Translations under genes and position numbers: made by a program | DNA from: Siniperca chuatsi | Taxonomy: Eukaryota; Chordata; Actinopteri; Centrarchiformes; Sinipercidae | Length of the DNA stretch: 64,000 nucleotides | Reading direction: 5' to 3' | Assembly (NCBI RefSeq): GCF_020085105.1 | Contig: NC_058046.1 | Coordinates: 23,835,675-23,899,674, forward strand | Notes under the pieces: generated by a model | Databases searched by the model: none | Seen by the model: only the letters and a program-made list of their open reading frames with translations | What the model was told of the DNA's origin: nothing | In this document: one piece after another, positions 24,301-37,715 of the stretch | How positions within the stretch are numbered: the first letter of the stretch is position 1 | How the letters are laid out: every line of letters starts with the position of its first letter

Positions 24301-27300
24301 AAACGACAGAAAAGAAAGATTTATTTAAAAATATTTACAGTATTGATATTTGTAGGAAACATTAAATCAAACGAGGAACAATACCTGCCACAGTATGCCT
24401 AAATGTTTAGTTCAACAGGTTTGAGTCTCACCTTGTTATAGGTATAAGGAGTGGGTGAGGTAGGTATAATTCCAGACTTTTCCTTCTGGTGTCTTCTTTG
24501 AGCCTCAAGTACCTGAACAGAAATGACATCAGGAGGGAAACATCATGGACATTTGCATCAGCTTTCATTATTGCTGCATTTAAGATGTCCCCATTAAGAA
24601 GCAAATCTGTGTGTATACATTTACCAAGTATTTGTGGATGAATTCTATGTTCGCTATTTACCTGAGGTGCTACGTAGTAGGGAGTGAACTGAGGGGTCAT
24701 CAAGTCTCCTTGATCAATTTTGGCAAAGCCAAAGTCACACAACTTAACAGGTGCATCCTGTGGAAAAAACAGAATGACAGAGTGAGCAGCATGAATGTGG
24801 AGCAAGCACAGAAATGTGCTTTAATAGCTTCCTGTACAGAAAATCTCAGCTTGTTCATGTCTCAGTGGCTTGCGTTTCACTTGACAAAATGTTTTAAAAA
24901 GGAATACATTCAGGTTTCAGGGAGATCATCGAAGGTGCTGCCAGAGTAAGGGCGGACTTTGAAGTCTAGCACAGCAAATGCAGATTGGATATTTCCAAAT
25001 CCTCTACATGATTTTGGCCAATTTCTGCCAAACAACAGCCACTAAATTTTCCTTCTTATGGTGTCTCAAAAAGTAAAGCACTGGCTGCAGCCTTAAAGTC
25101 CAGCAAAGTCCAGTTTATTTTCCTTTGTAGTATATGTACGTTGTGTGTTTAATTAGCGCAAAAGCATCAGAAGTGCCATAAGTAGAGGTACACTTTTAAA
25201 ATTGCAGTATTTATGTCTACACTTATTCTCTGTGCAATGCAACTTTAGCCTCTTACCAGAGAGTTATCCTTGAAGAGCAGGTTCTCTGGCTTCAGGTCGC
25301 GATGTGCAATATTTAGACAGTGACAATGTTCCAAGGCTTGACTGATCTACAGGGGGAAGAGACATCAGACTGAGACACCACTCTATGTGTGTGTGTGTCT
25401 GTGTGTGTGTCAAAGCAGCCTTTAAAACACACTTGATTTGAGCTGGTGTGTGTTGCTTCTTTTGACCATGTGTCTCACTGTTCAACTGCCTCATGTGCTG
25501 CTTTATCCAAGCAGGGGGCTGCTAATGACATGGGAAGGCTGCGAGATATGCTGTTACACACAGAGGAAAGGTGTTTCACACAAAGAAACGCGCAAAGACT
25601 GACCAACCGGAATTAAATCTCTAGAAAATTACATTCAGAGAACAAGCAGTCTGTGTTGACTCCTCGCATGCTGAAGTGTGTGTTTGTGTGTGTCTTCACC
25701 TGTTTAGTGACCTGGCTGGCCATCTTTTCAGTAAAGTGCCTGTGCTGACTGATTCTGTGGAACAGCTCGCCACCCTCCATCATCTCCATAACAATCAGGA
25801 GCCTTGCTCTGTAAAAAAACAAGAAAGGAGGTGTGGATGGTGAGAGGAAACAGCAAAAAGAGAGGAGATGGATTGACGTACAGTTAAAAAAGAAATGGAT
25901 TTTACACAAACAAATCCACACACACAAAGCTCTTTACCTCGGGCTGGACTCGTGTGGGAACTGGACACTATTGGCGTAAACCTCCAGGATTTGCACTATG
26001 TTTGGGTGGTTGGCACACATCATATGGAGACGCACCTGCATGGAAGAGAATCAAACACTGTGTGTAGAGTAAATCACTTAAGTATGTTACATTTTCATTT
26101 TAAAACCATGTGAAATAACTACAACACAGAACAGCATCCCATCCTCAATACGATCACTCTGTCCTCGGTCATACTGCCATTGCTTACAGGGACTTCTGAA
26201 TAGAACTCTTCTACCATGCTAAATGTACTTTTATATCATGATCAATATTTGCTGGCATATTAGATTCTGATCCAATATTGCCATAAGAAAGTCCTGCTCA
26301 TTGCTTTGTGACATCGGCCAAAATGGCTTAACATAACAAGAGATATTAAAGTGATATCGCAGTTAAGTACATAGCGAAATCTCCAACAGCTGATACATTT
26401 CTACTGTAGTAGTAGTATATATGGTAATATTACCAAACCCTAACACAATGTAATCACAGCCCGTGTAGCGAAACCAGCAGGTAACAGAGCAGCAGCTTCC
26501 GTCCTTCATCTTTGTCTACACAGGATGCGTTCAGGCACAGTTTTGAGTGTATGTCAGCCGCGTTTTGGCAGCGCTCAGAACACAACACACGATCACTGTA
26601 CTTACACATGTAAAAACATAAGAAAATAGACTTTAAGAGTGAAATATGATGACTGAAACATGCAGCTAAAACGCCTCCTGTGTGGACAAGCTGTAACAGA
26701 ACTTCAGTACCCAATATCCAAGCTCTGTACATTACTACAAGATATGAAGGCCTTGTTTACTATTCTTTTCTCCTTCATCATATTTACAGAAAAGGTCAGG
26801 GGAGAGTTTGTGTGCGTGTGAGAGAGAGAGCAAGATGAACACCTGGAAACTCAAGGTGGTTTAGTACAGGTGCCACAGCAGAAATAGGTTTCACCTTTAT
26901 TGAGTGCTGTTTTCGATTGCAAGAATCCTCCTTATGAACTGTTAAATAAAACTAACAGATTCGACAAATACAATTGCAAATTACGCTGCTAACAATAAGG
27001 TGGCTTCTTCCAACTAACTATTTGCAATGATCCAAATTATGCAGTGTCAGACTAAGCAAGAAGCAATTTGTAACCAAACGTAAACTGAACTCGTCATTGT
27101 CGTGCAGACGTGCACACACACACAAAACATAGCCTGTATCCAAGGTAGACCATCATTTAAAAAGATGATAAAAGTGCCTGAAGGATGTATTGTTTAATGG
27201 TAATTATCTGTGTGTATTTGTTGACAGCTTTCACAGTTCAGCAGCGAGAGCTTGTGTGAAGCAAGTCTGTGTTGCTTGTTTTGACTGCATGTCTCACTGC

Positions 27301-30300
27301 TCGACTGCTTGATCAAAACAGAAGGCTGCTGATGACATGAAGAGGCTGCTAGACACACTGTTCACCACAGGAAGACAATGTTATGGACAAAGACGCCCAT
27401 ACAAACAGACAGAAGCAGCACAGAAGATAGAGTGACGAGGAAAGAAAAACAGGAGTTAATAAAGACTGATAACAGACAGGCAGACAGAACAAAGCATATT
27501 GATACAGCCAAAGACAACAACCAGACATTAATCACAAACGCGACAGTGTGTCCTCTAACCTCGTTTCTGGCCTTGGGGCGATCAATGAGGATCTTTAGGG
27601 CCAGGCGTTCCTGAGATGACTTCTTCACACAAACTCTGAAAAGGAAGAAAACAACAGTCAACAAACATATCAGTCAACATGATAACCTTAGTCACAGATG
27701 CGATCATGTACGCAAATAATCAATAAGGTTTCTGTAGTGGCAGGGCTTTTCTTATTCTCAGTTGCTCTGTTTGTCATCGATGTTGGGCTTTTTCGAGTAA
27801 TGTCTGCTAAATTCTTGTCTGCAAAATGTAATCACAGTGTCTGTATATAAAATACACAGTCAGGCCTTTTGCCACCATTCTTGTTTGTATAACAAAGATA
27901 TATATAAGTATAACATGATCATTATAAAGTCAAGTCAATTTTATTTTATTTTTTTATTTAATTTTATTTTTATTTAAACCCAAATCCACAAATTTGTTCA
28001 AGAAAATGCCAGACTCCATTGTTACTGGTGTTAACTCTTGACTCTTGAGTATTTAGGGATTACTATTACACCTCAAATAAAAACACGATCCCATCATGTA
28101 ATTATGACGCCATTGTCACTCAGGTAAATGACAGCTTGGATAGATGGATGACTCTCCCCCTCACATTAATTATTAAAATTAATATTCTCCCCAAATGTTT
28201 CTATTTATTTCAATCAATTCCTCTTACACCTCCACCAGCCTTTTTCTCCAGCATGAAGAAAGCATTCACAAACTTTATCTGGAAGCAATCAAGACTTCGC
28301 TTAACACTACTATACCGACCATATGATAGAGGTGGGCTCCAATCTACCATGGGTCCAGATAGAGAAAGACAGTGCCAGAGGACTGACTCTTGATACATAT
28401 CTGTACCCGTGTTCTGCTGTACTTAAGCAGAACACGGCTAATCTATTTGTTAAAAGCTAATCTATTTGTTAAAAGCACAATTACAGTTTGGTATGAAACA
28501 TAAGACGTATTTAGGGAACTAACAGGGTTATTACAGTTTTCTCCCATTTGGGGTAACTCATTAACACCAGGTAAATAAGATCATGGATTCAGGCTCTGGG
28601 CTCAGAGGGCACCTTTATAGAGATAACACCCTCATGTCCAAAATCTTAGACCCTCAAGCTCATTTGTTCAAATATTTTCAAATACAAGTTTAATTCGCTC
28701 TAGGATTCAGTCATATCAATGCCCTCCTTTAAAAAGGTGGGGTATGCAATTCTTGAGAAATCCAACGCCATGACAAATACCATGATATAGAGCGAACAAC
28801 AACAAAGCAAGTAATGTAACTAACGTTAGCTAGGTTGTGGGTTAGCAAACTGCCCCTACAGTTGCAGCTCCAGACAGCGACAGTCACAACTCTCCTGCTA
28901 CTATAGCTAACATCACAACAACAGCATATCTTTGCAAACTAGAAAGTAAGCTGAATGTCCGTGGGCAAGTCATTTAAGGTTACCTGACACACAAATCATG
29001 GCTGGAATAGTGTTGTGTGGCTCGGTCCGAGCAACTTTGTGGTTTCCTATTTACAGAGCCAGGGCTGTGTACAAACACCAGATTTTTTTTCAGCGCACAC
29101 ACTGAACGGACAGCTAGCGGACCGTGAGGAGATATTCGCTGAATTTGACAAAAAGAAGTGTATTGGGTTAGAATCGCACTCCCCACCTTTAAGTATCATT
29201 GAAGACCTGGCAACATCGGATCCCTATGCTAAAGGAAAGATCTCAATAATATACAAAAAACTGGTAAAGGCATCTACAGAATCCTCAAATTATAAAAGAA
29301 TGGTGTGAATAGAGGGTTTTTAGACAGATATTACAGAGCAAGAATGGGAAAAGGCTTATCAAGCAAAAACATGCATCTATTAATAGTAGATTTAAATTGG
29401 TCCAATTTAATTGGCTTATGAGAATATATGTAACTCCTGAAAAACTCCATAAATTCAAACCTAATATCCCACTCAGACATTTGTATAAAATGTAGAACAG
29501 AAAAAGGAACCCTATTCATTGCATTTGGAAGTGTAAACATAGACAAGACTTTTGGAAAGGAATAATCGACACAATTTCCAACATCGTCCACAAAGAAATC
29601 CCTGTATGCCCAGAGATTTGTATTTTTATTCCTGAAGGATTGGCCCTGAGAACTCATGAAAGTAAGTTGGTTAACCTTTGCCTAATACAAGCGAAACGTC
29701 TTATTGCTAGACATTGGAAAAGTGTTCGTGGTCTGTCTTTGAACCTTTGGATTAATGAGCTTTCTTCTTGCATAGCGATTGAAAGGCTTACATATGTAAT
29801 CAAACAAAAAAGTAATATCTTTCGTAAAATATGGGATTCATTTCTTACATTTTTGGAATCAAGACCTGTACCCCTTTTTGTTTTTGTTTTGTTCTTTTTT
29901 TTTTTTTCAATTGATATGCAGGCATATATGTTTGCATTTATGCATGTGGGTATACATATGTGTATATGTATGTAAGTTATTTATTTTCATTATTATTTTG
30001 TAAACCATCATTATTGTTTTAATCTACACCGATGGATGGCTTGGAGTTCATGGGTGGGTGGGTGTTAAGGAGGGAAGATGTTTCAAAGGAGACTTGAATT
30101 ATGCAACAAACCCATCTTGGAAAAAGTGATGTATCTTGTTCAAAATCAATAATAATAATAATATGCGATACAAAAAAAAAGCTAGACAGTCTCCACAAAT
30201 ACAAAACACAGCTGGTACCAATGTGTAGCCTAATAAGGTTTGGGAGCTATGATTCAGTGTGTGGTATCGGTGTATATGTCAGCTGATAAGTCACAAGAAA

Positions 30301-33300
30301 TTGCAGTACAGAAATTTAGAAACAGTTCTGCCCTTATATAATTTGTCCACCAGTGACAAGTTGATTTTTCAACAAACCGTGAAATGTTCTGCTTACTACA
30401 TATCTTGGTCACAAGGTGAGACCCACAATTCTCTCAGTAGTGGCATCAAAAATCCTTTATCGGTCAGGCTATACAGTAGTTTGATCGATGTTTGGCTGCA
30501 CATGGGTTTGTGGTGCTTGTTTAGGGGTTCTATTTTATTTGATTAGCTTTTAGCTTTATTGCATTTCTATGTACTTGAATATGGTTCTACAGTTGTTATA
30601 CATTATTTCTTAAAGTCTAGAAAATAAGTGCTGTGAAGTTAAATTTGCCCTGATATAAACACAGAGACAAGAAAGCAGCCGAGTTAGGAATAGTATTTTG
30701 TCAACATCAGTTTGTTATGAGAAATATAAATCTTGTCTGCATCTTTGTAATAAGAGTAAAACCAAAGAAAGCCATCCGAGTCTGTCATGTTTTTCATATT
30801 CATATTTAAGGTTGCAAAACATTTGAATGAATATCTCCTGTTGATGGTTTTCTTCAAATTATATTTTAGGACTGCAGCAGAAAACAGATTAAATATGGAC
30901 CGCAGGGATATACATTTCATTTCCTGAAAAGTCTATTAACTCTTATCTCCTTCCTCTAAGCAGCAAGAACACAAATATTCACTTTAAACAGCAACCTCTG
31001 GCCCTTAAACTCAGATTACACTATTAAAGCATTACTGGGAGAAACATTCTGCTTCGGCCAAAGTTCACTTCACTGGAAAGCAATACCTACCTTATCACAG
31101 AGTTAGACAGAGGGGGGCTGGTATAGTAAAAGACATGAATGTGTCATGACACAGAAAGAGGAACGGGGGGTGAGTAGGAAAATCAAAAAAAGATTTGTAT
31201 TAGGCAAAAGTCTCCATGACTCAGAAATATAGTTAGAAAAATAAGAGACAGGGTAGGTGAGAGTTGCCCGAAAAGAAACAGAGTACAGCATGAATCATAG
31301 AGTTAAGAGTGTGTTTACACAGAGGGCTGATGAGTCAGTTTCTCAGTATTCTTGTCACTTGAGGCCAAAACTATACACCTTAGGAAATAACAGGCTGCTC
31401 TCTGCTGATCCAGACCCATGATAGCTTCAAAGCACAGAATGAGCAGGAGGAATAAGTGACACACTGATATATTACAGGCTGTGTCTAGCTGGAATCACCA
31501 GGGCAGTCAAACTTGCACAAAAGAAACTGCACATAGCATAAACAGACTCAGAAAGCTGTTTGAGTAGCCACTGCCACCCTGTAACGTTCTGCAGTAAAAG
31601 TAGTTTCCTAATGGGTTAAAAATAAAATGGCTGAAGAGTCATTATTGCTAGTAGCTACTATTGTTAGTATTTCAGAAATGTGTGCTTTCCTGTGACATAT
31701 TACTGCCCACGAGAGAAGAATGCAGAGGGCAATGCAAAAAGTGCTGAATTTAATCACTGATCCCTCGTGCATCCACAAACATCCACTATTCAATCTGAGT
31801 GCAGCTTCTCAAAAGGTTAGTTGCTTTGTATAAAAAGTTTCAGCTATAGCATGTGGACAGAAACCTGCCAAAGCCAAGGAATTAGACATAATACACTTTT
31901 CAACATGTTTACATGTATTCATTTGCACAAGAAGACTTAAAACTCAAAAACAGGCTTAGATACTTCCACTGAAGGGTGTGAGGGTTTTGGGTTGGATTCA
32001 AGCCCAGGTCGCTGCAGTTACATGGATTGTGTCTGAGCCAAATGAGCCACCACCAACTACAACAAAAATGGTACCGGTGCCAAACATCTCCATATTAAGC
32101 CTCGAGTTGTGACAGTGTTACACACTAATAGTTGGTCCAGTATGTTAAGGCCCGGTCAAGTGACAAGCATCTGGCCCTTTCATATTCTCAATATGTGTTA
32201 ATGTGTCAAGGATAAAGTCAAACTGTGCCGGTGAATTGGTGCCACGGTGAACGCGACGCAATAAAACCACAGGAGAAGTAGAAAGCAGCAAACGTCAGAA
32301 ACATGTTATAATAATCTGCTCTGACATCATACTTGAATCCAGCAGTTGGTGTGCCAAAAGTGTGGCTGCAACCATGTCTTTTGCATCACAGTAGCGCTCA
32401 CAACCGTGGTTTAGTCATGCACTTCAAGGGCTGGGCAATATATCAATATTCATCTCTTTCTTTAATCCTATCATATGATTTTAGAATATTCTGAGTCACG
32501 ATACATTATTTTCAGATCTGAACAAAACTAGAAAGCTATCTCACTTGACACCGACCATGGAGAAAAGTACTTCTTAACACACTCTCTCTCGCACTCACCT
32601 GACAGGTCCACTGATGCCGGCTCCCAACTTCTGCGTCCAGTTGATGTTGTACTCGTCTAGAATGGATGTCTCCTGTCGAGAAGAGAAACCACACCAAACA
32701 ATATATCAGATGTTTGAAAAGAATAAAAAAAGAGATACACTTTTGTGCAGAACTGGTATGTTCTACAAACCTACTGTTAAGTTTATGGATTCCCTTTACT
32801 TTTCACAGTTATCAGCATAGTTTATGTCATGCAGTACAATCAACAGCCCACCGCCACCCACCCCTATTAAAAATGAGGGAAAAAAAATCTGTACAAGAAA
32901 GACCATTCCCAATCATTGTCAGTACCCAGAATATCAACTGAAACTGCTGTTTATAACAATACAGACTTTTCACATGACTTTTAAACTAAATTATTTTACA
33001 AAACAGCTTAGCAGATTCTGACATTCTACTGAGTGATTCTTCTGAAGATTGCTATGCATTTTTCCCCATTGTCTTAGAGCTGGGTTGCATAATAGCTATC
33101 TTATCCATTACTGCCTGTCTAGTTTCAAGATAGTGCTAATCCTTAACACTGATTATTCTTGAAAAAAAGACAGCTTGGCTGCTATAAAACACATACATCT
33201 GAGTAAGCTCAGCCACTGCTGCCTATAAAAGGATTCTAAAAGAAGGATGGGATGGTATCCAGGAAGGAGGGGAGCACTGGGAGAGTTTATTGGGATGGTG

Positions 33301-34799
33301 TACTTAGAATCACACTTGTGCTGGATTCAAATATATTTTTGGTTTGTCAATATTTCTAACTTTGTGCTGTATTTAAGTACAGATTGTTAAGTGACCCATT
33401 CTCTACTTGTACTTTAAAAAAAAAAAACTTAAGATCAGAAAATTATTAAATTAACCCTTTTCCTCCTTTCCTGAGAGCATATTGGTCTTGGCCAGCACAA
33501 TGAGTTTAATCGTGTGCCACTGCCAACAGGTACCATAATGTCTCCTCCCAACCACTGCCCTGGCCAGTCCACTATGCTCTGTGTAAACACAAAGAGGCTG
33601 ATGAAAATTGGGATTCATGATGATTACGCAACCTAGGACAAGGGGCTGGTATTTACTACACCAGGGTCTGTACAATTTACTTCATATCTTTGAAGGATCT
33701 GACTCCTCTAGGCCCATCATTGGCGGCTGTGGATAATGAATCTAACAAAGCTGGTTACCAATTGGCTCTGTTAATTCCAGGATTTCCAAACCTATGAGCA
33801 AGTTCACATGGAAGAGGTAAGGTTTGCAAATACAAGCCAACCACGTGCACCATCAATAGATCAGGAGCAACATATTTAATACAAGGTATGATGTAACTGT
33901 TTATTCCTGTGGAGCAGAAGGTTGCTGCGCAGCATAGGTTACCATGATGATTTCTTGAGTGCACCAGGGTCGTGATACCAGAGAGCCTGGGTTAAGCCCA
34001 TAATTAGCTAGCTAACCCACGACCCCAGTGGACACCCAGTGTGTGTGTTCCAGTTATCAGTGGCACACCCCCCCCAGTCAACACAGCATCAGGTACATTC
34101 TGACCCAACTGTGAAAGCAGGGGCCAGGGCCACTTGAGATCACATTTTACTGCTGACATAGATGCCTGGGCAGTGACACACTGAGGGGAGCAGGCCAGGA
34201 ACAAATCCCAGAGCCAGGGTGTATGGAAATGTTGCCAGTTAATCAACATGACTATGCTAGATAGAGCCAAGCTCCACAGTAATGTTTATCGTGGCTAAAA
34301 CTTTCCATAGCACATTTTTTATGATTCACATGTCTACTATTTGTAAGATACACAAAAACTCCTATTGTCAAGGGATGTCATGTGTTATATAAATCTATGA
34401 GAGTCCCACACCTTAAGATTAAAGTGTAGTTTTTAGTGCAGTCTTCATTGCAATTATTATTAGCGCAATAGGCAATTAAGATCATGTTGACAGAAGGAAC
34501 ATTGAAAATAATCAAAATATAAAACAAATAAAGTGAGTAATCAGCCTCCATCTGACAGACATCCAGTTGTCACTCCGCAATAATCTCCAGACCCAACGAT
34601 TAAGAGATAATAACATTCCCACCATCAGTGGACGTTGTTGCAGCTTCGTTTGTTGATTTCAAACTTCATTAAATCAAGACCAAAAGTGATTGCTGCTACA
34701 GAAGTGAAAACTACTGCAATGTCTGCTTACATGAAGATTTGCATTTGATTTTATTAAAATTACCTTGATAAACTTGTCTGCGTTGTTATCCTCCGACAT
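21330..34799 (-). CDS. mapkapk5: MAPK-activated protein kinase 5 (MK5/PRAK), complete
   Basis: Fourteen minus-strand exons: 34799-34764, 32672-32599, 27635-27560, 26035-25938, 25808-25700, 25346-25257, 24757-24662, 24512-24432, 24295-24108, 23549-23429, 23311-23181, 22847-22732, 22229-22125 and 21424-21330. The total is 1416 nt, or 471 residues plus stop; human has about 473. The glycine loop is GAGISGPVRV and the ATP lysine is K51 (LALKILIDR). The catalytic loop is HRDLKPEN with D148. DFG lies in CDFGFAK. The activation threonine is T182 in LMTPQFTPYYVAPQ, at the human position. A basic nuclear signal RKRK is at 361-364. The C-terminal helix is KLAEIVKQAIEEKTN. The family is a Ser/Thr kinase activated by p38 and atypical MAPKs. 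Intron 2 is about 5 kb and carries antisense LINE debris. No disabling change is seen. Confidence 0.97.
28407..28437. repeat. 12-bp perfect inverted repeat with 7-nt loop
   Basis: CCGTGTTCTGCT (28407-28418) and AGCAGAACACGG (28426-28437) can form a stem around GTACTTA. A 19-bp direct duplication (GCTAATCTATTTGTTAAAA, 28437-28455 and 28456-28474) follows at once. Both lie inside the decayed LINE. Confidence 0.75.
28733..29190. mobile_element. Miniature inverted-repeat element nested in the LINE
   Basis: The left end AAAGGTGGGGTATGCAATTCT matches the reverse complement of the right end, AAAGGTGGGG-AGTGCGATTCT, at 18 of 21 positions. LINE protein homology stops at one edge and resumes at the other, so the element inserted after the LINE. 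Length 458 bp; target duplication not clear. Interior has no transposase. Confidence 0.75.
30166..32598. other. Remainder of mapkapk5 intron 2
   Basis: AT-rich sequence without recognisable exons, RNA genes or repeats. Confidence 0.45.
32673..34763. other. mapkapk5 intron 1
   Basis: A 2.1-kb intron. About 33480-34280 is more GC-rich and of different texture from its surroundings, with several ACCCTGG/CCAGGGT motifs. It may be an old mobile element, but no termini or protein homology were found. Confidence 0.4.
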
Positions 34800-35850
34800 G
34801 GTGTTCTGCTCAGGACAGATGAAGTCTGCCTCGCCAATCTCAGACAGTTGACAGTGGAAACAAAGCGTTTTTCTCTGACCTTTAGAGTTTCGGTCTTGCA
34901 ACCCTGGGCTGGACCAAGGTTTGTTATATTACTACTGCAGACAGGACAAGGCCATTAGGGCAAAATGATATTCGGCCACCGATCAGCCAAAGCCGAGTTT
35001 CGTTCACTTGGACACCTGAAGCCCACCAGCCGGTACGATGTAACGTTAGATCAGGCCAGCTCGGCTCACAACCTCGGGGTCCGACTCGCTCTTCAAGTCG
35101 TCTTGAATTCACTGTAGTGACCATGTAGAGTGCCAAACACCGAGCAAGGTTACCAGAAAAGCCGAAGACAAGCCCAATGTGGACTAGCCCACCACTTTTG
35201 GAGGGGCACTGAGCATGGGGCAAGAAGTGTATTTTTAGCCAGCGGAATGACAGCAGTGCTCTACTAACGCTGCGAAGACGCTGGGGACCGGCTAAGCTGC
35301 TGTTAGCTCGCTTGCTAGCAAGTAAACTGGTGCCACTCCATCCCGCGGCCAGGGCAGATTATTCCACAACAAAGGCAACCGTGAAAGACAAGGTAGACCA
35401 AAGATGCGAACTGAAAATCACAGATACTGTCCTCAATGAGCGTCGGGTTGATCTGACACAACGAGCACACCGTGTCCCCAAAAGCACAGCAGCTTATTAT
35501 GTCGTCGAGCCGAGCCTGCTAACGCGCTAGCGAGTTAGCTCAGGTGGCAAGTTCGTTTTCCAGCTTTACTCAAAGCCACAGATGTTAACATTCTTCCGTA
35601 AGACAATGTAGTAAAAATCAGCGCTCGTACGTAACAATAACACCATCTCAGCAATGGAAAGGGCTAATGAAGAATGTTTTCAGAGGTGACCATGGAGATA
35701 CGCGCACCTCTGGACTATTTTGCTAATCCCATAGCTTCTTGTCAATTGGAATACACAACCCGAGTCGGCACTACGCAATAGCAGTCCGTTCAGACCGCCT
35801 GACGAAAATCATCGTCACGTTTTGTAACTTTGGACAATATGTGGATATGT
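34800..35850 (-). promoter_or_regulatory. mapkapk5 promoter and 5' UTR region
   Basis: Upstream of the mapkapk5 ATG the sequence becomes GC- and CpG-richer, with TAACGTTAG, GCTAGC and GCGCTAGC motifs (about 35040-35540). No TATA box is placed. The transcription start is not defined by sequence alone. Confidence 0.5.
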
Positions 35851-36189
35851 ATTGTTTTATGCCAATAAATATGTATTTTGATACGTATTCAGCGTGTTTT
35901 GGCCAGTACTTTTTTTAAACGGAACTGTTTTATATAATATGATAAAATAAGTTTGAAATGGCCAGACTCTGATGGGTCCGTATAAGGTCCCAGTTTAAAA
36001 AAAATAAACTTTATTAACAATTTTATTTATGTACAAACAATAAAGCAAAAGTGTCTTGTATTGAAGTGAGTATTGAAATGCTAAACACATAACAGACAAA
36101 AAATAAATAAAAATAAATTATTAGAGGTCTTCAACAAGTTTGAGCTCCCTTCTCATTTGTAAAAGTCTTACTGTATTTTTCCTTTCCAT

Positions 36190-36450
36190 TAAGTCCAAAG
36201 CAGTTTGAGAATCAGGTTTATTGCCCAAATATGTGTACACATACAAGTTTGACTCCGGTTTTAGGTTGCTCTCAATGTACTTAAGCACAGTTTCAAGAAC
36301 AATTTACAGCAAGACAGACACACACATACAGCTAAAAACAAGGACAACAAAGCTGAACAAAGAGAGGTAAACATAGAACTATTATGTACACACAAGTAGA
36401 TGAAAAAACAGTGGGTAAGCAGTAAGACAGTAAACAGTTCTTTTTGGAAG
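36190..36450 (+). repeat. Dispersed repeat, copy related to 10736-11240
   Basis: It contains TATTGCCCAAATATGTGTAC, GACTCCGGTTTTAGGTTGC, then AGCTAAAAACAAGGACAACA and GAACTATTATGTACA, as in the ostf1 intron 3 copy. No ORF. Confidence 0.65.
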
Positions 36451-36774
36451 ATTATGAAGTTTGGAGTTGTCCTGAGGAATCTTGTTTTATGAATGAAAAC
36501 TTTTCCCCGCAGTCAAATACATTTAATCAAAAGTTCAGCATCTTCATCACTGAGTACAGAGCCAAAAATTATATCAAATCATGAAAAGGTTGCTAAACCA
36601 AATATTTCAGTTTATAACCAATCATGTAAGTCATCCCAAAATGTGTTGGTGTATGTGAATGAGAAGAATAAGAGGTATGTTGTTTCTATATCACTTTTAC
36701 AAAAAGTGTAACCATTATTGTCAAAATTAAATTTAATATGACATATGACAATTCACAACATCTATTGCATGTCT

Positions 36775-36940
36775 GTTGGTCCTGGGAGAGGGATCCTTCC
36801 ACTGTTGCTCTTTCTGAGGTTTTTTACATTTTTTCCTTAGGGTGTTGTACACTATACAGATTGTAAAACCCCTTGAGGCAAATTTGTGATTTGTGACATT
36901 GGGCTATATAAATAAAATTGACTTGACTAATATGAAGAAA
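36775..36940 (+). mobile_element. L2-like LINE 3' tail
   Basis: CCTGGGAGAGGGATCCTTCC, AGGGTGTTGTACACTATACA and TTGGGCTATATAAATAAAAT form an ordered series I recognise as the 3' end of a common fish L2-type LINE. It is 3'-end only (5'-truncated). Confidence 0.65.
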
Positions 36941-37274
36941 TCCATACCAGGGGTAAATAGCACTGATCAGTTTGAAATATCAAATATAGTTTGTAAGCAA
37001 CTTTTTAATGGTGGATTTAGTGAATTTTAAGAGAACAGAAATTTTATTTGAAAGGCCAGGAAATAAATCTGATGTGAAGCACCCTCAAATAACTTTATTT
37101 GTAATTTTACTTTCATAGATGTTAAGGGCAATGATTAAAAGAGAGGGGAGGTGTGGAACCAAAGGAAGGGATGTGCCTGTAAAAATATTCCTCACCAATA
37201 TTAGTGCAATTGGAATTGCTTTCAAAACAGTGGCGAAATGTTTTTAGCGCAGTGAAAACTATACTTCCAACAGA

Positions 37275-37715
37275 GAACATTGCCTGTGTCATTTAAAACG
37301 TGGCAGACCAGATATTCTTCTCCATCCATTCCTCATAATACAGGGATGTGTTTCTGTGCACAACACATCTGTTGGTTGTCCCTAGGATCCGGTCTAAGAC
37401 CCACGACGAGGCCACTTTTAGCCACTATGGCCCCAGCTTGTGGAAAGGCCTGCTGGAGGACCTGAGGGGAGCAGAGAGTGTGGATATCTTTAGAAGAAAA
37501 CTTAAAACACACCTTTTCAGCCTGGCTTTTATCTAGTGTAGGTTCATTTTGACTTGCACTTTTACTGTTATTTCTTATTTTATTATTGGTTTTATTATAT
37601 TATACTTTATTTTATTCATTTAAATGCTTCTTATTTAAACGTATGCTCTTTTTAACAATGTTTATATTCAGCACTTGATGAATGACTTGTGCTAAATAAA
37701 TAAAGTTTGATTGTT
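37275..37715 (+). pseudogene. L2/CR1-like LINE ORF2 C-terminal fragment and 3' tail
   Basis: Two forward frames read DEATFSHYGPSLWKGLLEDL and FRRKLKTHLFSLAFI, matching the ...LW..LP..LR...FK..LKT.LF...AF end of L2/CR1-type LINE ORF2. The tail continues to GTGCTAAATAAATAAAGTTTG near 37690-37710. 5'-truncated and inactive. Confidence 0.7.

Larger units (their letters stand above)
27990..30165 (+). pseudogene. 5'-truncated L1/Tx1-type LINE ORF2 remnant in mapkapk5 intron 2
   Basis: The forward frames, broken by stops and shifts, give YLGITITPQIK, LTLIIKINILPKCFYLFQS, FTNFIWKQSR, then after an insertion EDLATSDPYAKGKISIIYKK, ICIKCRTEKGT and WKCKHRQDFW. This order (post-RT thumb region, then zinc-knuckle-like CxxC...H/FW) is typical of the C-terminal third of L1/Tx1-clade ORF2. 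The 3' end appears to be an (ATA)n tail near 30145-30163. It is opposite to the mapkapk5 transcript and cannot be active. The left edge is approximate. Confidence 0.8.

Noticed and set aside
28136..28393. Open frame considered as a host gene
   Set aside because: It matches LINE ORF2 and is followed by stops and frameshifts, so it is a transposon remnant.
31990..32030. tRNA-like GGATTCAAGCCCAGGTC segment
   Set aside because: No acceptor, D or anticodon arms can be folded around it; not a tRNA gene.
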